Source: Gorsachius magnificus (lineage: Eukaryota > Chordata > Aves > Pelecaniformes > Ardeidae). From it: a DNA stretch of 64,000 nt. Below, one piece after another: positions 24,985-37,675 of this stretch. The position numbers and the translations under genes were made by a program. The stretch spans positions 4,607,385 to 4,671,384 of the forward strand of contig CM067084.1 of the NCBI GenBank assembly GCA_034008185.1. The letters are read 5' to 3'. Below the pieces are notes generated by a model. It had not been told where the DNA came from, searched no databases, and worked only from the letters and a program-made list of their open reading frames with translations. Each line of letters starts with the position of its first letter. The stretch's first letter is position 1.

Positions 24985-25275
24985 GGCCAACAAACTGTCT
25001 GTCATCTTCAGAAAAGGCCACCCATTGTCTTAAAAAGGCCAAAATCCAGGAAACTGCATCCCCGTCAGCCTCATTTCAGTCGCTGCAAAAATCATTGAGT
25101 GAGGCACCTGGGAACACACTTCTAGGCGCACGAAGGAGAAGGGTGACCAGGAAGAGCAGCAAGGGTAAATCTCACCTGTGCTGGGTGCTTCTATGATAAA
25201 ATGCCAAGATTTATGGACAAGGAGAGAACAGCAGCTGTCATTTACTTCAATTCCACCAAAGCATTATGGTATATG
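24985..25275 (+). mobile_element. Old CR1 LINE fragment from the reverse-transcriptase region
   Basis: Plus-strand similarity to the internal part of CR1 ORF2, not to its 3' end. Visible blocks are GCATCCCCGTCAGCCTCATT and TCAGTCGCTG (the 'RPVSLTSV'-like reverse-transcriptase segment), GCAAGGGTAAATCTCACCTG (the 'KGKSCLTN'-like segment), then TTCTATGATAAAATG and AGAGAACAGCAGCTGTCATT followed by TACTTCAATTCCACCAAAGC (the 'VDVIYLDFSKAFD'-like segment of the catalytic domain). The frame is broken by indels. The divergence and lack of a 3' end make this an old remnant. Confidence 0.75.
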
Positions 25276-28200
25276 TAACGACCTGTAGTGTTAGAAGTTA
25301 GACAGGAAATTTTTAAAGAAGAAAAACATATTAAAGAGGTTTGAAAATCTCTGCTAAGCCAATGTAGGCAAATAAACCCCCAAACACAGCAATTCAGTGT
25401 GGCGGTCTAGGAATCCAAAGCAAGTACAAACCATCTCTCTTCATCTAACTGAGAAGCATTAATGTGGCTCGTGAAATTGTCCTCTATTGCTGACGACTGG
25501 ATGGAGCCCTTCCATTTTGCCACTGTTAATGTAATCATATCAGTTGCACAAATTTAGTGATATTCTTAACATGTTCTGCATGTGTATAAGATATATACAT
25601 ATACATCTCAGTAGCACATGTCTATTCAGTAATGAGTTTGTTATATGCTACAAAAAGGAAAAAAAAAACAAACCACACTGACAGGGACCAAACCAGTGGT
25701 GCCTTTTCGATCCTTCCAGCTACTGTCTAAGAAAAAGAATGAGATCCTTTTCCTAGGTGTGATGTATAGTGGTGACACTTCACTTGCTTTAGTAAGCCTG
25801 AAGAGTTTAGACCATGCAACCAATATGAATTCTAGCATTTCTTTCAGCTTTTATGAAAGGCTTACACCGATTGTACGTGTCTGGTTTGATGGTGACTAGG
25901 GTACGGTGGTGATAGGTTCTTCAGAAGTGCTGAGAGATAGATAAAGTTAGGATAAGCTGATGTATTTCATATGAGGAGCAGCTGGATGAGCCCTGAAAAC
26001 CATACCCAAGTGATTAATTTCTGAATGGTGGTGAAAAGAGAGGGGGGCGCTTAAATAAATCAATGCTGATTTTAATAAACTGGGAGCTTCTAGGTACTAA
26101 ATCTGTCTGCATCTGATCTGAATTGCAATTACCTGTCAAAAATTCATCCGTCATTGCTAGTTCCAGACAAACTTTCTGGCAGCAGATGTTTCAGGAAAGC
26201 TATTTCATATGGGAAATAGATCATTTGGTGTATGGCATCCCCAAGAACAAAAACCAAAGTAGAAAACAGTTCACGAGAAACTGCGATAATTTCCATGTCA
26301 TACCTAAGCCTAGTTTATTGGTGAATATAATTCGTAAATGTGAATTTCCAATATAAATCAGTCAATGAAATACTACTCATAATTCAGCTGATCTCAAATA
26401 GATGTAGTAATTAATTCAATAGTTGTGTACTTGGGAAAGCAATGGTATTTCTAATAACTTCAAATTCAGCACTATTAAATCCTGTCTTTAAGGCTAGAAG
26501 ACTGGTGCCTGCTTTTCCAAAAAACCTGTGGTGTGCCTCCACCAGCTGGGCTAGGGGAAGAGCTTGAAGAGAGAGCCTACAAAACTCTCGCACGCTCCCT
26601 CAGATCTGTATCCAGCAAGCGTGGGGCTCCCTGTGCTGTCTGTGTCTCTCCTACAGCAATATAAAATCTATATGAGGATGGAACTCACTGGGAGAGGACA
26701 GGATCATTAATTCAGGGTAGAATACATTATGTAAGGATTCTAATTACTCTCCCAACATAATCCTAGGAAGTTTCTAAATGATGCAGGTTAAAACATATCT
26801 ACAAATATGTCTGCTGTAACGTGGAATACCACAGATGAGGCATCTAAGCAACCTTCATTCCAAACTTAATGCGCTCGTACAGTATAGACACACCTGTGAT
26901 TTAAACATTTCCAATCTCACATTGTTCATTGACTCTCAAAGGCACATTAGATTGTCCTGATCGATACCATGGCCCTAGCTTATTTGAGATCTGTACAGCT
27001 CTCGCAGCCAGGCATACCTACGGCTCCCCTTCTGAACTGGGGCTTGCTCTCCCAACTCTTCTCTCATGACTGAGATGATAAATTCTGTAGGGGGGAAAAA
27101 AATCCAAACTCCAGAAGAAATTGGGGGGAAAAAAGATGTTTGCCTGCCACTTAATGTGGGTTTATTGCCTTCCTGTCATGAGAGAGGGCTGAATGTGGAC
27201 TGTATGAAGGTTTTAAATTCAGAATACCTGAACTCTGGTTTTTCATTGACACCTGTTCCACCATTTGATACATGGCTGGTCCCTTCCCATGTGGCAAGAA
27301 GGCAATGTAATGAACATTTCTTTGCAGCCATCAGTGAAATTGTCATATAACACTGCTATTTCTCATCCGAACATGCACCTTGAAAATGACCTCTGAAGAC
27401 AGGCTGGACATATGATTAGAAGATTGCTATCCCAGCCAAATGATACCCCAAAAGCTGTTCTACTGTCACCTCTATCAAACCCCTCCATTCTGTTTGCCAA
27501 TTATAATAGCAGAATCTATCACTCTCTTCAATTTTCATTATATCCGAAATTTACTTTGCACATTTTCTTTCTCTATGTAGCACTTTAAAATCATATTTCA
27601 TTAAATGCTGTTTCTAACATAATAGAGAACGATTCACTTCTAAAGTAACTGCTGACAGATGGATCCATTTATATCTCACATGATGTGCTGGGCTTCTTAT
27701 CTTGTCACCTGTGTCTGGTGTTTGTGAATTCATCTTTTGTATTAGTAGCTCAGAAAGCCTCCGCCTCATACACTACATCAAGCGTGTTAATTTGAGCTCT
27801 ACCCTCATACTCCTATAAAACTGACGGCTGCCAAACATTTGGAGAAAACATCTTGGTTTGTCTTTTACTTTGCAATACATCATTTTCAAAACGCCTCAAA
27901 GCAAATGAAAGCATAAGTCTGCGTGGCCTCTTCCAAACCATGTTGAAATTAATAGGACTTCCATTGGCTGAAGAAGCTCCGAGTCGGACCACAATGCCTT
28001 AAATAGAGTAATAGGTTAATGTACTGTGGGCGTTAGGTGCTTCCACAGTGCAGTCCTCCTCCGGGTTAGAGACACATTTTGCAACTCCCCGTACTTCCAT
28101 TTTTAGCCCTGTTGTCCCTATTTCTCTCATTTGTCAGTGCATAATGTCCCTGGGGTAACGTTTTACATAGAATAATGCCGTTAAGAAAATATTAACATAT

Positions 28201-31200
28201 TGCATGTCCATTATTCTCCTCAATTTCCCTGTTCTATATTTGTACAGCATTAGCTCGGAAGGACTGCGGGTACTTTGTGCAAATCACTTCTCAGGCCTGC
28301 AACAAGAGATTGTGTCCACTCCAAGGGCTTTACTGCCTCAGCGCTGGTTCCCATTGCCATCTGTCTGTTCCCTGCTGCCAAAGACACAGAGGAGAACCAA
28401 CACATGGGAAATAAATGGTCAGCTGCATCTAACAGGTAAAGGAAATGGTCACCCATGTCACACAGGGGTGCTTGAAGCTGGCACTGTGCCACTAACCAGA
28501 GGAGAAAGTCCATCTCTGGATAGTAAATCAGAGGTAATAAGTGGGGAGCAAATTATAATGAACCTTAAAATTGAGGATAAATAACTTTTATCTAATGTAG
28601 TAGAGAAGTTGGAGCCAGCAAAGGGAAAAATGAAGAGGCGAACGGCATGGAAAATGATCCTGGCAGGAAGCTTCATAACGAGCAGAGGGAAAGATAATTT
28701 ATATCAAGACCTGGATACAGGATGAATTGCAAGTGGAGGGTATGAGACTAAAACCAAACCTTTCTTCTCTTTGCATTTACGAAAGACTGTGTTTTGGGAA
28801 TATCAAAAGGAAAACTAACTTCCAGCCTTAGGAGTCACTGAAGGAGCAAATGTTTCAGGCTGAAGGTGCCATCCAGGTTGCACATATCCCGGCGGAGCTG
28901 TTGGTAGCAAAGCCAGGTAAGGCAACGCAGCATCGGTGCCAGAGGGTCATGGGTTGGGACGTGCTTTCCTGGGACCTTTGGGTCCATGAGTCAGTGTTGA
29001 CGACATCGTGGGACAGGTGGAGGAAACCGCTCTGAAGCAAAATGGCCAAGAGTTGTGTGCAACAAGACAATATTTTCTTCGTGTCCTAGTGGGTTATTTA
29101 CCTCCTTGTGCTGCTAACGGTAAGGGCGCGATCCTGTCTTGTTTAGCTATTAGCTGGACCTGTGTTTCCCTAGGTTGTTTGATGAAGTCTTGTGAGATGA
29201 CAGTGGATTCATTATTTTAGACATTACCAGGGCTTAACCTGGAGAGGGCAAGGTGCCAGCACCAGTCAAACAATGTCTAGCTCCTTGATTAGAAGCAAAT
29301 TGTTTGAAGTTGGAATTCTTCCTAAATGGTGTTTTTAATTTCATTTTCCCATTGAAAGATTATTGAAAAAGCTGTTACATCTACTTTGATCGCGCATTCC
29401 TGCAGCTTTAAAAATTAAATTTGTTCTAAGTGCAGACCACATATGTTTCAGGCCTATATGCATCATATATTTTAATGTTGCTAAGGCACCTGTGACCTCA
29501 GCACAGAAATCTCATGAGAGGCAATGGTAGAAGCCAAGTAGGAGGAGGACAGGAGGCCTAAAGCTTATAACAGCCTCATTAAAATGTATTTTTCTAAGTT
29601 TTACAAAATAATGAGAACTATCCCTTGATCCATTTTCCTGAAAGCAGTAATCAAATGTTTTAGAGGCCAGTTTCTTTCTTATTAACATTTTTTTAGTAAG
29701 AAGGATGGAAAATATCTAATGTGATAACTATGCAGGTATGCAGAGTCTTTTATTATGACCATGAACGCTTATTTGTGGGATAAAATTACCCTTAAGCAAC
29801 AAAGTCCCCTGGTATTGAATATATATGCCTAGTTCTTGCAGCCATTGCTTCAGACACGTCTACCGTAATGAAACACCTACTTTAGGTGCATCAGACAAAC
29901 ATAATCAAAACATCATAGACCCAATACCGTGTGACCGGATTTCTGCCATTTTTCGTTGCGTACAGTGAGCTTCCTTTCATTGAAGAGAATGCATTTAAAG
30001 GAATTGCAGCTATGCCACCTCTTTAAACTATTCATTGATATCTACGGAAAGCAACTTAACCCAGCTCTTCTCACCCCATGCAATGGAAAGACAAAATTCT
30101 CTGCTTGCGTTACATTAGCCTTCAAGTCTTCTTAAATAAAAATAATGTTCCCTTGCAGGTTTACATTAGGGATTAAGTGTCTCGTTTGTAATAACTCTGG
30201 AAATAAATTAAATGAAAAGAGGAACAGCCTTTAGCTCTTTTTCTGGATCTTCTTTTCAGACTATAATTTTTATGCAGCACTTTTGTTTCCTCTATCCAGC
30301 AGCAGGCTGCAATAGTGGCGCTTAAGTATGTTTGAGGACAAAATGTAAAATGTTATCAGAAAACATCTTCCCTTCTTTCCATTTTCTTAATATGAAGGTG
30401 AACATTTATTTCAGCAGCCTCAGAATTTTGAGGCAGATGAATCATCGCACGTGGACTTTGTGGCTCAACTTAAAGTTCTCAGTTCTCCATAGGAGATCCA
30501 TCGCATATTCTGTGATGAGAATTCATAGTGACCAGTGTGTTACTGATGCATGCAAAACCCAAGGAATGATCCTTGCAATGCAGGATCTTCTCCTACCACC
30601 CTTGGAAAATACTTTCAAAGCACTGTGTGACTCGTTGTTATGAAAATGTCTCTGATCTACAGCCCAACGTTGTCATTGCTGGATTTCAGTGCCAAATAAC
30701 CTGTGGCCTTTGCCAGCTCTTCTACATCTGTAGTGTCTGAAATGGATTAATTAAGTTTTTGTTCTACATGCAAGATATAAATGCTTGCTTCTAAGCATAG
30801 AGGTCTGAAAATCCAGTTGAAATATTCCCATATGAACAAGGTAGGTAAAAACATTGCATTTATTTTTAAGACAGGTATTAGTCTACATTCTACTTTTAAA
30901 GTGATTTGGCCTAGCAGATCACTGCATGGTGCTTCCAGAGCTCCAAACATTATCAGCAGTTAACCAAACAGGAAAAGAAGGTACACGGTGAAGCAAGGAA
31001 ATGTTTCCTTCTGTACTGCTTAACTAGAGCAGACAACATTTGTTTATTTACAAATGTGATATTTTTACCCTTATATTCTTGAGACTTTCCCAAAAATTTA
31101 GGACGACTACTTCCAAATCTTTTACTCCAAGTTGGATTTGACATGTCTTTTTTTTTTTTCCCGTGGCTTTCCTTGGGTTTGGGTGTTTTGTTTGAATTAT

Positions 31201-34200
31201 CACGTTTTGCTTCACATTATGATTAAGTAGGGTTTTAATATTAACACCTGAGCACAAAAAATCAAAATTAAGAAACTGTTCCACTTGCCTTAAAGCATTA
31301 TGCCAGGCTGTTGAAAGAGTCAGGGATACTTCAGCTGTAGAAATTAGGTGCTGATAATTATGCATCCTATGAAAGACTTCAAAACTAGTTGTGTTTCTTC
31401 TCAGTTTGGGCAGTGTAGTTTTTTACGTGGCCTGTTTCATTGAGCTTAGGCTGTTCTTAAGGAACGTAAGTCATATGGGAAAGAGTACAGCCGCTAAAAA
31501 AAAAACAAAACAGTAAAAAAAATAAAATAAATAAATACTTTATGTGATTTAGCAACCCACTTGGAAACAGAAAACAGAATACTGTTTAGTTTTATGGCAG
31601 ATGAAGAGAGTTGGTTTCTTGGTCTTTGAATATATATAGCTCTGATTTAGCATAGCAAGGTAATAACTAACTCTGACTGTAGAAAAGAATATTTATACGA
31701 TATATTTTCTTGTCTTTTTAAAATTGAAACTGTGTCACTTCAACTGGAAGACTTTTCCTTATCTAGCCTGCAAACTGTCCTTTTTCTTTCCCTATTTCAA
31801 GTCCACAGGTAAAAACCAGCACTTCTGGATCTGTCTCCCTGCCGGGGGGCGGGGGGGGATTTACAGGAGTAGAAAGGGAAACGGCTGCTGATTCTTGTTG
31901 CCCTTCCACATTTGCAGCAGTTGTCGGTGCACATGCCTGAAGTTTCTGCTTGGGTATGACACGAATTCCCTTCCTTCGTCAGGGAGAGCTACAGCGATGG
32001 AATTTTGCAGGTTGAAGTGCATTCAGCCATTCCCCCTCCCAACAAAACCTCCATCGGGAGGAGCTGTGGGTAGATCTATCTGCGGCAAAAGGGCAGTGAC
32101 AAGCAGTAGGGGCTGGCACAGTCTTCAGCAGACATATGTGCTGGCAGAATGGGCGCTTGGTTACTTTTATTAAATGCATTGGTGTCCAGCAGAATACGGA
32201 CACAACCTACTGCTGCTCCTCTTCGATGCTGAGGTGCGTTCCTGGTAGTGGTGTGGGTTTTTCTGCCTGCACAGAGTAGCAGGCAAAGGTAATCTCAGAA
32301 TGAAGTCTTCCGTTCTCCTCAGACCCATCCCTTCGGATATTATTACAATGACAGCATACAAAGAGAGAACAGAAGGACCGAATAAATGCAAAAATCAGTT
32401 TGGCACATCTGGAAAACAGGCCCGGGTGTTTCTTTCCTTAAATGCTGCTAACAGGTGGTGGCTGCAGCTGTCTGAAAAACTTCAGCTTGTTCCCGTGAAG
32501 AATTTTGATTTATTTTTTTTTAAACATCCCCAAAGTGAGATTTTTCAGTTTTGAGGTGGTTCTGATTTGCAACAAATGCCATTTAAAAGGGGAGAGACAG
32601 ACACTATAGAAAAAAGAATAAAAAATCTGTGCAAACACAATTTTCTAAAAAAAAAAAAAAACAAACCAGAATTTAAGATGGGAGAATCCTACCACACCCT
32701 GACAGATACGGTCTTCTAGCAATAATTTTCAACATCTCCGTTGGCTTCTGTGCCGCAGGAATTAAAAGTTTTCACAGCTAGTGAGTTTTTCATCCTTTAT
32801 TTCAAGGTCACACTCAATTAAATGCATGTGATTTTAATGGGAGGAAGAGGGGACCGTCACCTGTTGCTCCCTGGGGGGTGGCCTGTCTTGGGGCTGGAGC
32901 TGGGCAAGGGTCCCTGATCTGCTCTCGGAACCATGGACTGTGGATTAATATTGAAGTAACTCTTAAAATTCCTACAGCAATGCACCCGTATGGTGATAAA
33001 CCTTTAAGCAATTGTGGAAATTTCTAAGCTAAGAACTTATTCATACGAAATTGTGATAAAGCTCTGAACATGGACTGGAATTTGAAAACTGTAGCTTTTG
33101 GCTGCCTTTCAAGAAGGGCATTTTATTTTCACTCTGCACTTAGTAATCCAGAGTGAAAATCTAAGTGAGATCGAAGGGTAACTGCTATGTGCTGTGTTGC
33201 ATTGATTGGGGAAGTTATTTTACATAGTTCTGGGAATGCACAAGTTGCCACAATCTTTTCCTGCTTTTATTTATAAAAATCTTGCACAATGAGGTGGCTG
33301 TGGGTAGATACCAAGAATAACGCGCGAGACAATTCTTTACCTCGTGCTTGCAAGGAAACAAGCTGGAACGGCAGGGCTCCTTTGCGCAAACGGTGCCCTC
33401 GTGGAGGTTTATCACTTCTCTTTCCATTCTGTCTTCATTCCCTCTCCCTTTATTGTCTGACTTTTATGACTTGTTTTAATTTTTAAATCACCAACGTGAG
33501 GTCTTGACTTTTCTGCGTGTCTGAAAAGCACCTGGCGAACCTACAGGGATAACAGGAGTGATTAATGCCTCATCAGTTGCCTTGTAGATCTTGGCCTCCC
33601 TATCGACTCTGTTGGTTTGTGTATGTACTGGCCATGAAGCTGGCGTTAAAAATTATTTCCTCCTAGATTTCAGTGTGGTGTCACCCATGAAATGTGTAAA
33701 ATAGCAGTGTGTTTGGTTTGAACTACGGATGCAGTTATTCGGTTTGTACTGTGAATTTCCTTCTCTGGAAGCTTTCGAATAGAACACCCTTCGCTTCAGT
33801 GTCCATAAATGTCTACCACAGACTGACTGAATGGATTAATTCGGAGATTTCGGGTAATCCTCCTAAACATGGCTGTCTCTCCTTGTGCCGCATGCCAACC
33901 CTCCTGCGGTGTTTTTTCCCTTGGAGCCCACGATGCTGGGACTCACAGCCATGGCCAAAGGCTGCTGTGGTTGTGCCGGTGATGGCAACCTCCCTGCTTC
34001 CCCATCAGCAGCCAGGCTGCATGGCTGCTCTCCTCTGGAGTTTCCACTTCCTTTTCCTGCTCTTAATTTTCTATTCCATACCACAATTATGGAAAAAACA
34101 GAGAGAAAACAAATGTACTAATTTTATATTTCATTCTTAGCTTATGCCAGGCTTTTTTTTAATAATGAAGCTTTGCTGTAATCCCACCTTTGCCTTCACA

Positions 34201-34640
34201 AATTTCATTCCTCAGCTCACAGAAAGTTTGTAGAAATTTGTCCCGGCCCCTACCAGGGCACTCTGTAGTCCTGAAGGCAGAGCTATGCAGCTCGAGGTGG
34301 ACCACCTTCTACCTGTAGCTTTCTACCTACTTCTCCGTGCCCCCTCTATCAATGAGACAAGCTTTTAAGGATGGAGGGCAAGCCTCTTTCAAAGCACCAT
34401 CTTTGTTCTAATTAACAAGGAGAAGCTTGTTTTACTTAACAAATGCTCTGCCGCAAATAAGCTCAACAGCTCCAAAAAAAACAAGAAAAAAAGTTGAGGT
34501 AGCAGTTAAAATGGAATACTAAACAAAACAAGTGCACAGAAGTACTTCATGGAAACCACCAGGTTTTGTATTGCCATTGTAGGCAAGCAGGTTTTCATCC
34601 CTGGAGCTTCTTGGGCTAATGCTGAAACGGATGATTCTTT
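25276..34640. other. Unique noncoding sequence, no gene seen
   Basis: More than 9 kb with no recognisable CR1 copy, the longest repeat-free interval in the window. The interval 28.2-28.7 kb has an open frame of 126 codons (plus strand) and moderate GC, but no recognised domain. The interval 31.84-31.86 kb is a G-rich run (six G, C, eight G). A-rich tracts occur at 31.50 kb and 32.65 kb. Parts of 27.55-28.02 kb look like non-repetitive conserved DNA, only by texture. No RNA gene or promoter was identified. Confidence 0.5.
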
Positions 34641-35031
34641 ACAGAATCCCGGAATGGCAAGGGTTGGAAGGGACCTCAGGAGATCACGCAGTCCAATCCC
34701 CCTGCTAAAGCAGGTTCTCCGAGAGCAGGTTGCACAGGACAGCGTCCAGGCAGGCTTTGAATATCTCCAGAGAAGGAGACTCCACAGCCTCCCTGGGTAG
34801 CCTGGGCCAGGGCTCGGGCACCCTCAAAGTCAAGAAGTTTTTCCTCATGTTCAACTGGAACCTCTTCTGCTTCAGTTTGTGCCCATTGCCCCTTGTCCTG
34901 GTGCTGGGCACCACTGGAAAGAGTCTGGCTCTGTCCTCGTGACACCTACCCTTGAGATATTTGTATGTGTTGATGATGTCCCCTCTCAGTCTTCTCTTCT
35001 CCAGGCTGAACAAGCCCAATTCTCTTTAGCT
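34641..35031 (-). mobile_element. CR1 LINE, 5'-truncated copy
   Basis: Minus-strand CR1 copy of about 390 bases. The plus strand opens with ACAGAATCCCGGAATGGCAA, the reversed tail of a subfamily ending in ATTC(C/T)GGGATTCT rather than the usual ATTCTATGATTCT. On the minus strand a frame from 35019 to 34705 carries ORF2 C-terminal residues ([20 protein letters not shown], then [15 protein letters not shown], then [19 protein letters not shown]). The frame remains open to its terminus, so the copy is fairly well preserved. It matches the plus-strand copy at 51385-51651. Confidence 0.95.
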
Positions 35032-37600
35032 TTATCTCTTTAGCTTGATGGCTTTTTCACCAAACAACAACAACAAATTCCTCCCTTTAACTCTATTTCA
35101 AATTAATGGAAGTCGGGGGAGAAAAGAAACAGGCAAAGAAACAAGGAACTGTTTTATATTTGGGTTTATCTTTTCATTTTGTGGCAGATGGGCTTGGGGT
35201 TTGTTTTTTTACAGCCACCTTTTGAAATCAGTATGTTATTTTGTCATTTCTTTGTAAAAGAGTAACAGCGCCGAATCTTTATCATATTGATCATTTTACA
35301 AGTTTTCGTCTGGGGTCCAAGCTAATACACAACATTGTTATTGCATTATTATTTTTCATTTGTATCCTATTGATTTGCTGCCAGTAACTTACAGGTCAAT
35401 TTACAAAAAAATGGGGTATGATTTATTTTTTTTCTAAAAGATTATGCCACAATGGGAATGCTTTTATAAGGCTGTCGGATCTCCAGGTTTGTTTTTTCTT
35501 CTCTCAGGAGTGCGACACATTCATAGCTTAGTGGCGCCGTTCCACCTGGATTTACACCCAGGGTATCCATGACTTTCATATAATTCATATGAATAAGTGG
35601 CTATACACAAGCCTAAACTTAAATTAGAATTTTACTCCCGGGGAATGGTTCTTTTCTCACTTCTCCCTGTATAACTCAGAAATAATATACAAAGTCAATA
35701 TAGTTACAGTGTTGTGAAAGAGATGGGAGGAGACACTTTTATTTCTCATCGCCACAAGCTACCAAGGTTTAACATCTCCAAATGACAGGTACTAAAAAGA
35801 TAAATGAAAAATTATTTCTGCCACTGTCCAGGCCAATGTCAGCACTGTCAAAGCGTGTCCTTTCTGCATGGTTAGAAGCGCCTTGCCCTGTCCCAAGGAG
35901 TTGTGATACCTTTCCAAAGCGTTCATGTGGGACCACCATTCAGCCCGGTTCCGAGCCCATGGGCGTTGTTGCCCCCTGAGCCTGACCTGCTGCTGGGGCA
36001 GGGCTGGGGAGTCTCTGCCTCTTAGCTGCCCCCTTCATATCTGCACCAGCAAGGGTACCATCAGGCCACACATGCAAATCTCGTATATTTTCAGCCCAAA
36101 TCTCTCTGAGCAATATACCAAGGATGCTTGGGACAGCAAGGTCTGAAAAGTTTGCCATAGTAATTACAGTTTACTACCAAGTAGTTCAGTTACTACCAAC
36201 TTTGTACTTAGAAGGCCCACTTTTGCAGGAAAATAAGAAACCTGACCAAATTTTCCTTATTATTTATATTTACCCATCATTAGAATTTAGCTACTAGGAA
36301 AGCAAGGATTATAACAGTATGCAAAATTGCACAAGTATGCATATTCTTTTTATTCCTGCAATACAGAACTCCTACTACATAATTTACAAGGGGTTAGTTT
36401 TTTAATTATGCGATGCAAAATGAGTTAAAGGCAGTAGGCTGATGTACATATACACCCTGATGTGTACTGTTATTTTTCTCTGGAACCCATCCAGGTAAAT
36501 CAAACCCACAGTGAGGGACTTCCAGTTCACGTTCCGTCTACGGTGTATTGAATTCCCTTGGCATCCTTTCAACAGGAGCGAGTTTGACAAGAGGATTTTT
36601 TATAGCGCAGAATACCCTTTTCTGCTCATAAAAATTTTCAGGTTTGGAATGGGTCTAATATTTCATACTCGTTTGAGGTGCGGCTGTTGAGGTTAAACCA
36701 TACTCTTACCAACACAGGTCACTTGAATCATCTTCCCTGCTTGGGAAATGTTATTCTAAATTGCAGATCATTCACTGAGCTCAAAAGTAAGGCATGGTCC
36801 AAATCGATTTCTCAATCATAACGTGTCTCATGACAAGAAAATGATCCAGTAGTTGAAGGTGATGCCCATAGGTTGTGGGAATATTTCAATGAACCTTTTA
36901 GTTTGTTTTCTTCTCTTACCTGCCTATGTTTTGCATCACATTTTGACATCCTTAGGATATAACTGTATTAGACAGCACAGAGGTCAAATGAGATTTCATG
37001 CTTAAAATGGAGACGTAAAGTTGCAAAATGGGCTGTGTCTGGCTGTTAAATGCAGAAGTTGCACAGCAGTTCATATACATATACACAGCTAAATATTTTG
37101 CATGAATTTGTATTAATATTTGAGGGGAAAATGGCCATATTCCAAGACTGCTGGAAATTGTCCTAATCATTATCGAATTATATAATGCTATTTGTAGACA
37201 CAGAAAAACAAAAACCATATTTTTCCTTCTTGATAATATTCGTGATTGTTTCAGTTGAGCTGAGATTTTTTTTTTTAAAAAAAATGGACTTTATGAAAAA
37301 TGCCAAATCCTTTAATCTTTAGGGGTTTGTGGATATTTTTATATTAAAAAGTTTCTGACTATTAGATTCAGAACATCTAAGTTTTAGTTCCAAAATTTAT
37401 CCTCCTTTATAAGAATCAAAGGTGTTTCAAAATGGTCAAAATCTACTGTTTCAGTCGACCTCAGTCAAATTTATCTTTTTTTGTCTGATAGTTTAACAAA
37501 CTATTAACAAAGGAGTTTAATATTCTGCTTTAATGTTAAATATTGTTTTCTAAATCAAATGAACTATTTTCCACCAAACCTGACTTCTCCTTTATTTCAG

Positions 37601-37675
37601 TGTCCTGCAAAAGGAGAGCCTTGCACCTGTCAGTAATTTGTGAAAACAAAACAGTTCCTGCTTTCCTCATTTCAG
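37601..37675 (+). other. Candidate internal exon (unrecognised)
   Basis: A pyrimidine-rich acceptor (CTTCTCCTTTATTTCAG, ending at 37600) precedes 75 bases, then a GTATAC donor. One frame is open and reads SCKRRALHLSVICENKTVPA followed by FLIS; the other two have stops. The donor itself follows another good acceptor-like word (TTTCCTCATTTCAG), so the segment end could instead be a second acceptor and the exon could begin at 37676. The frame continues to a stop at about 37812. No recognised protein family. Confidence 0.2.
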
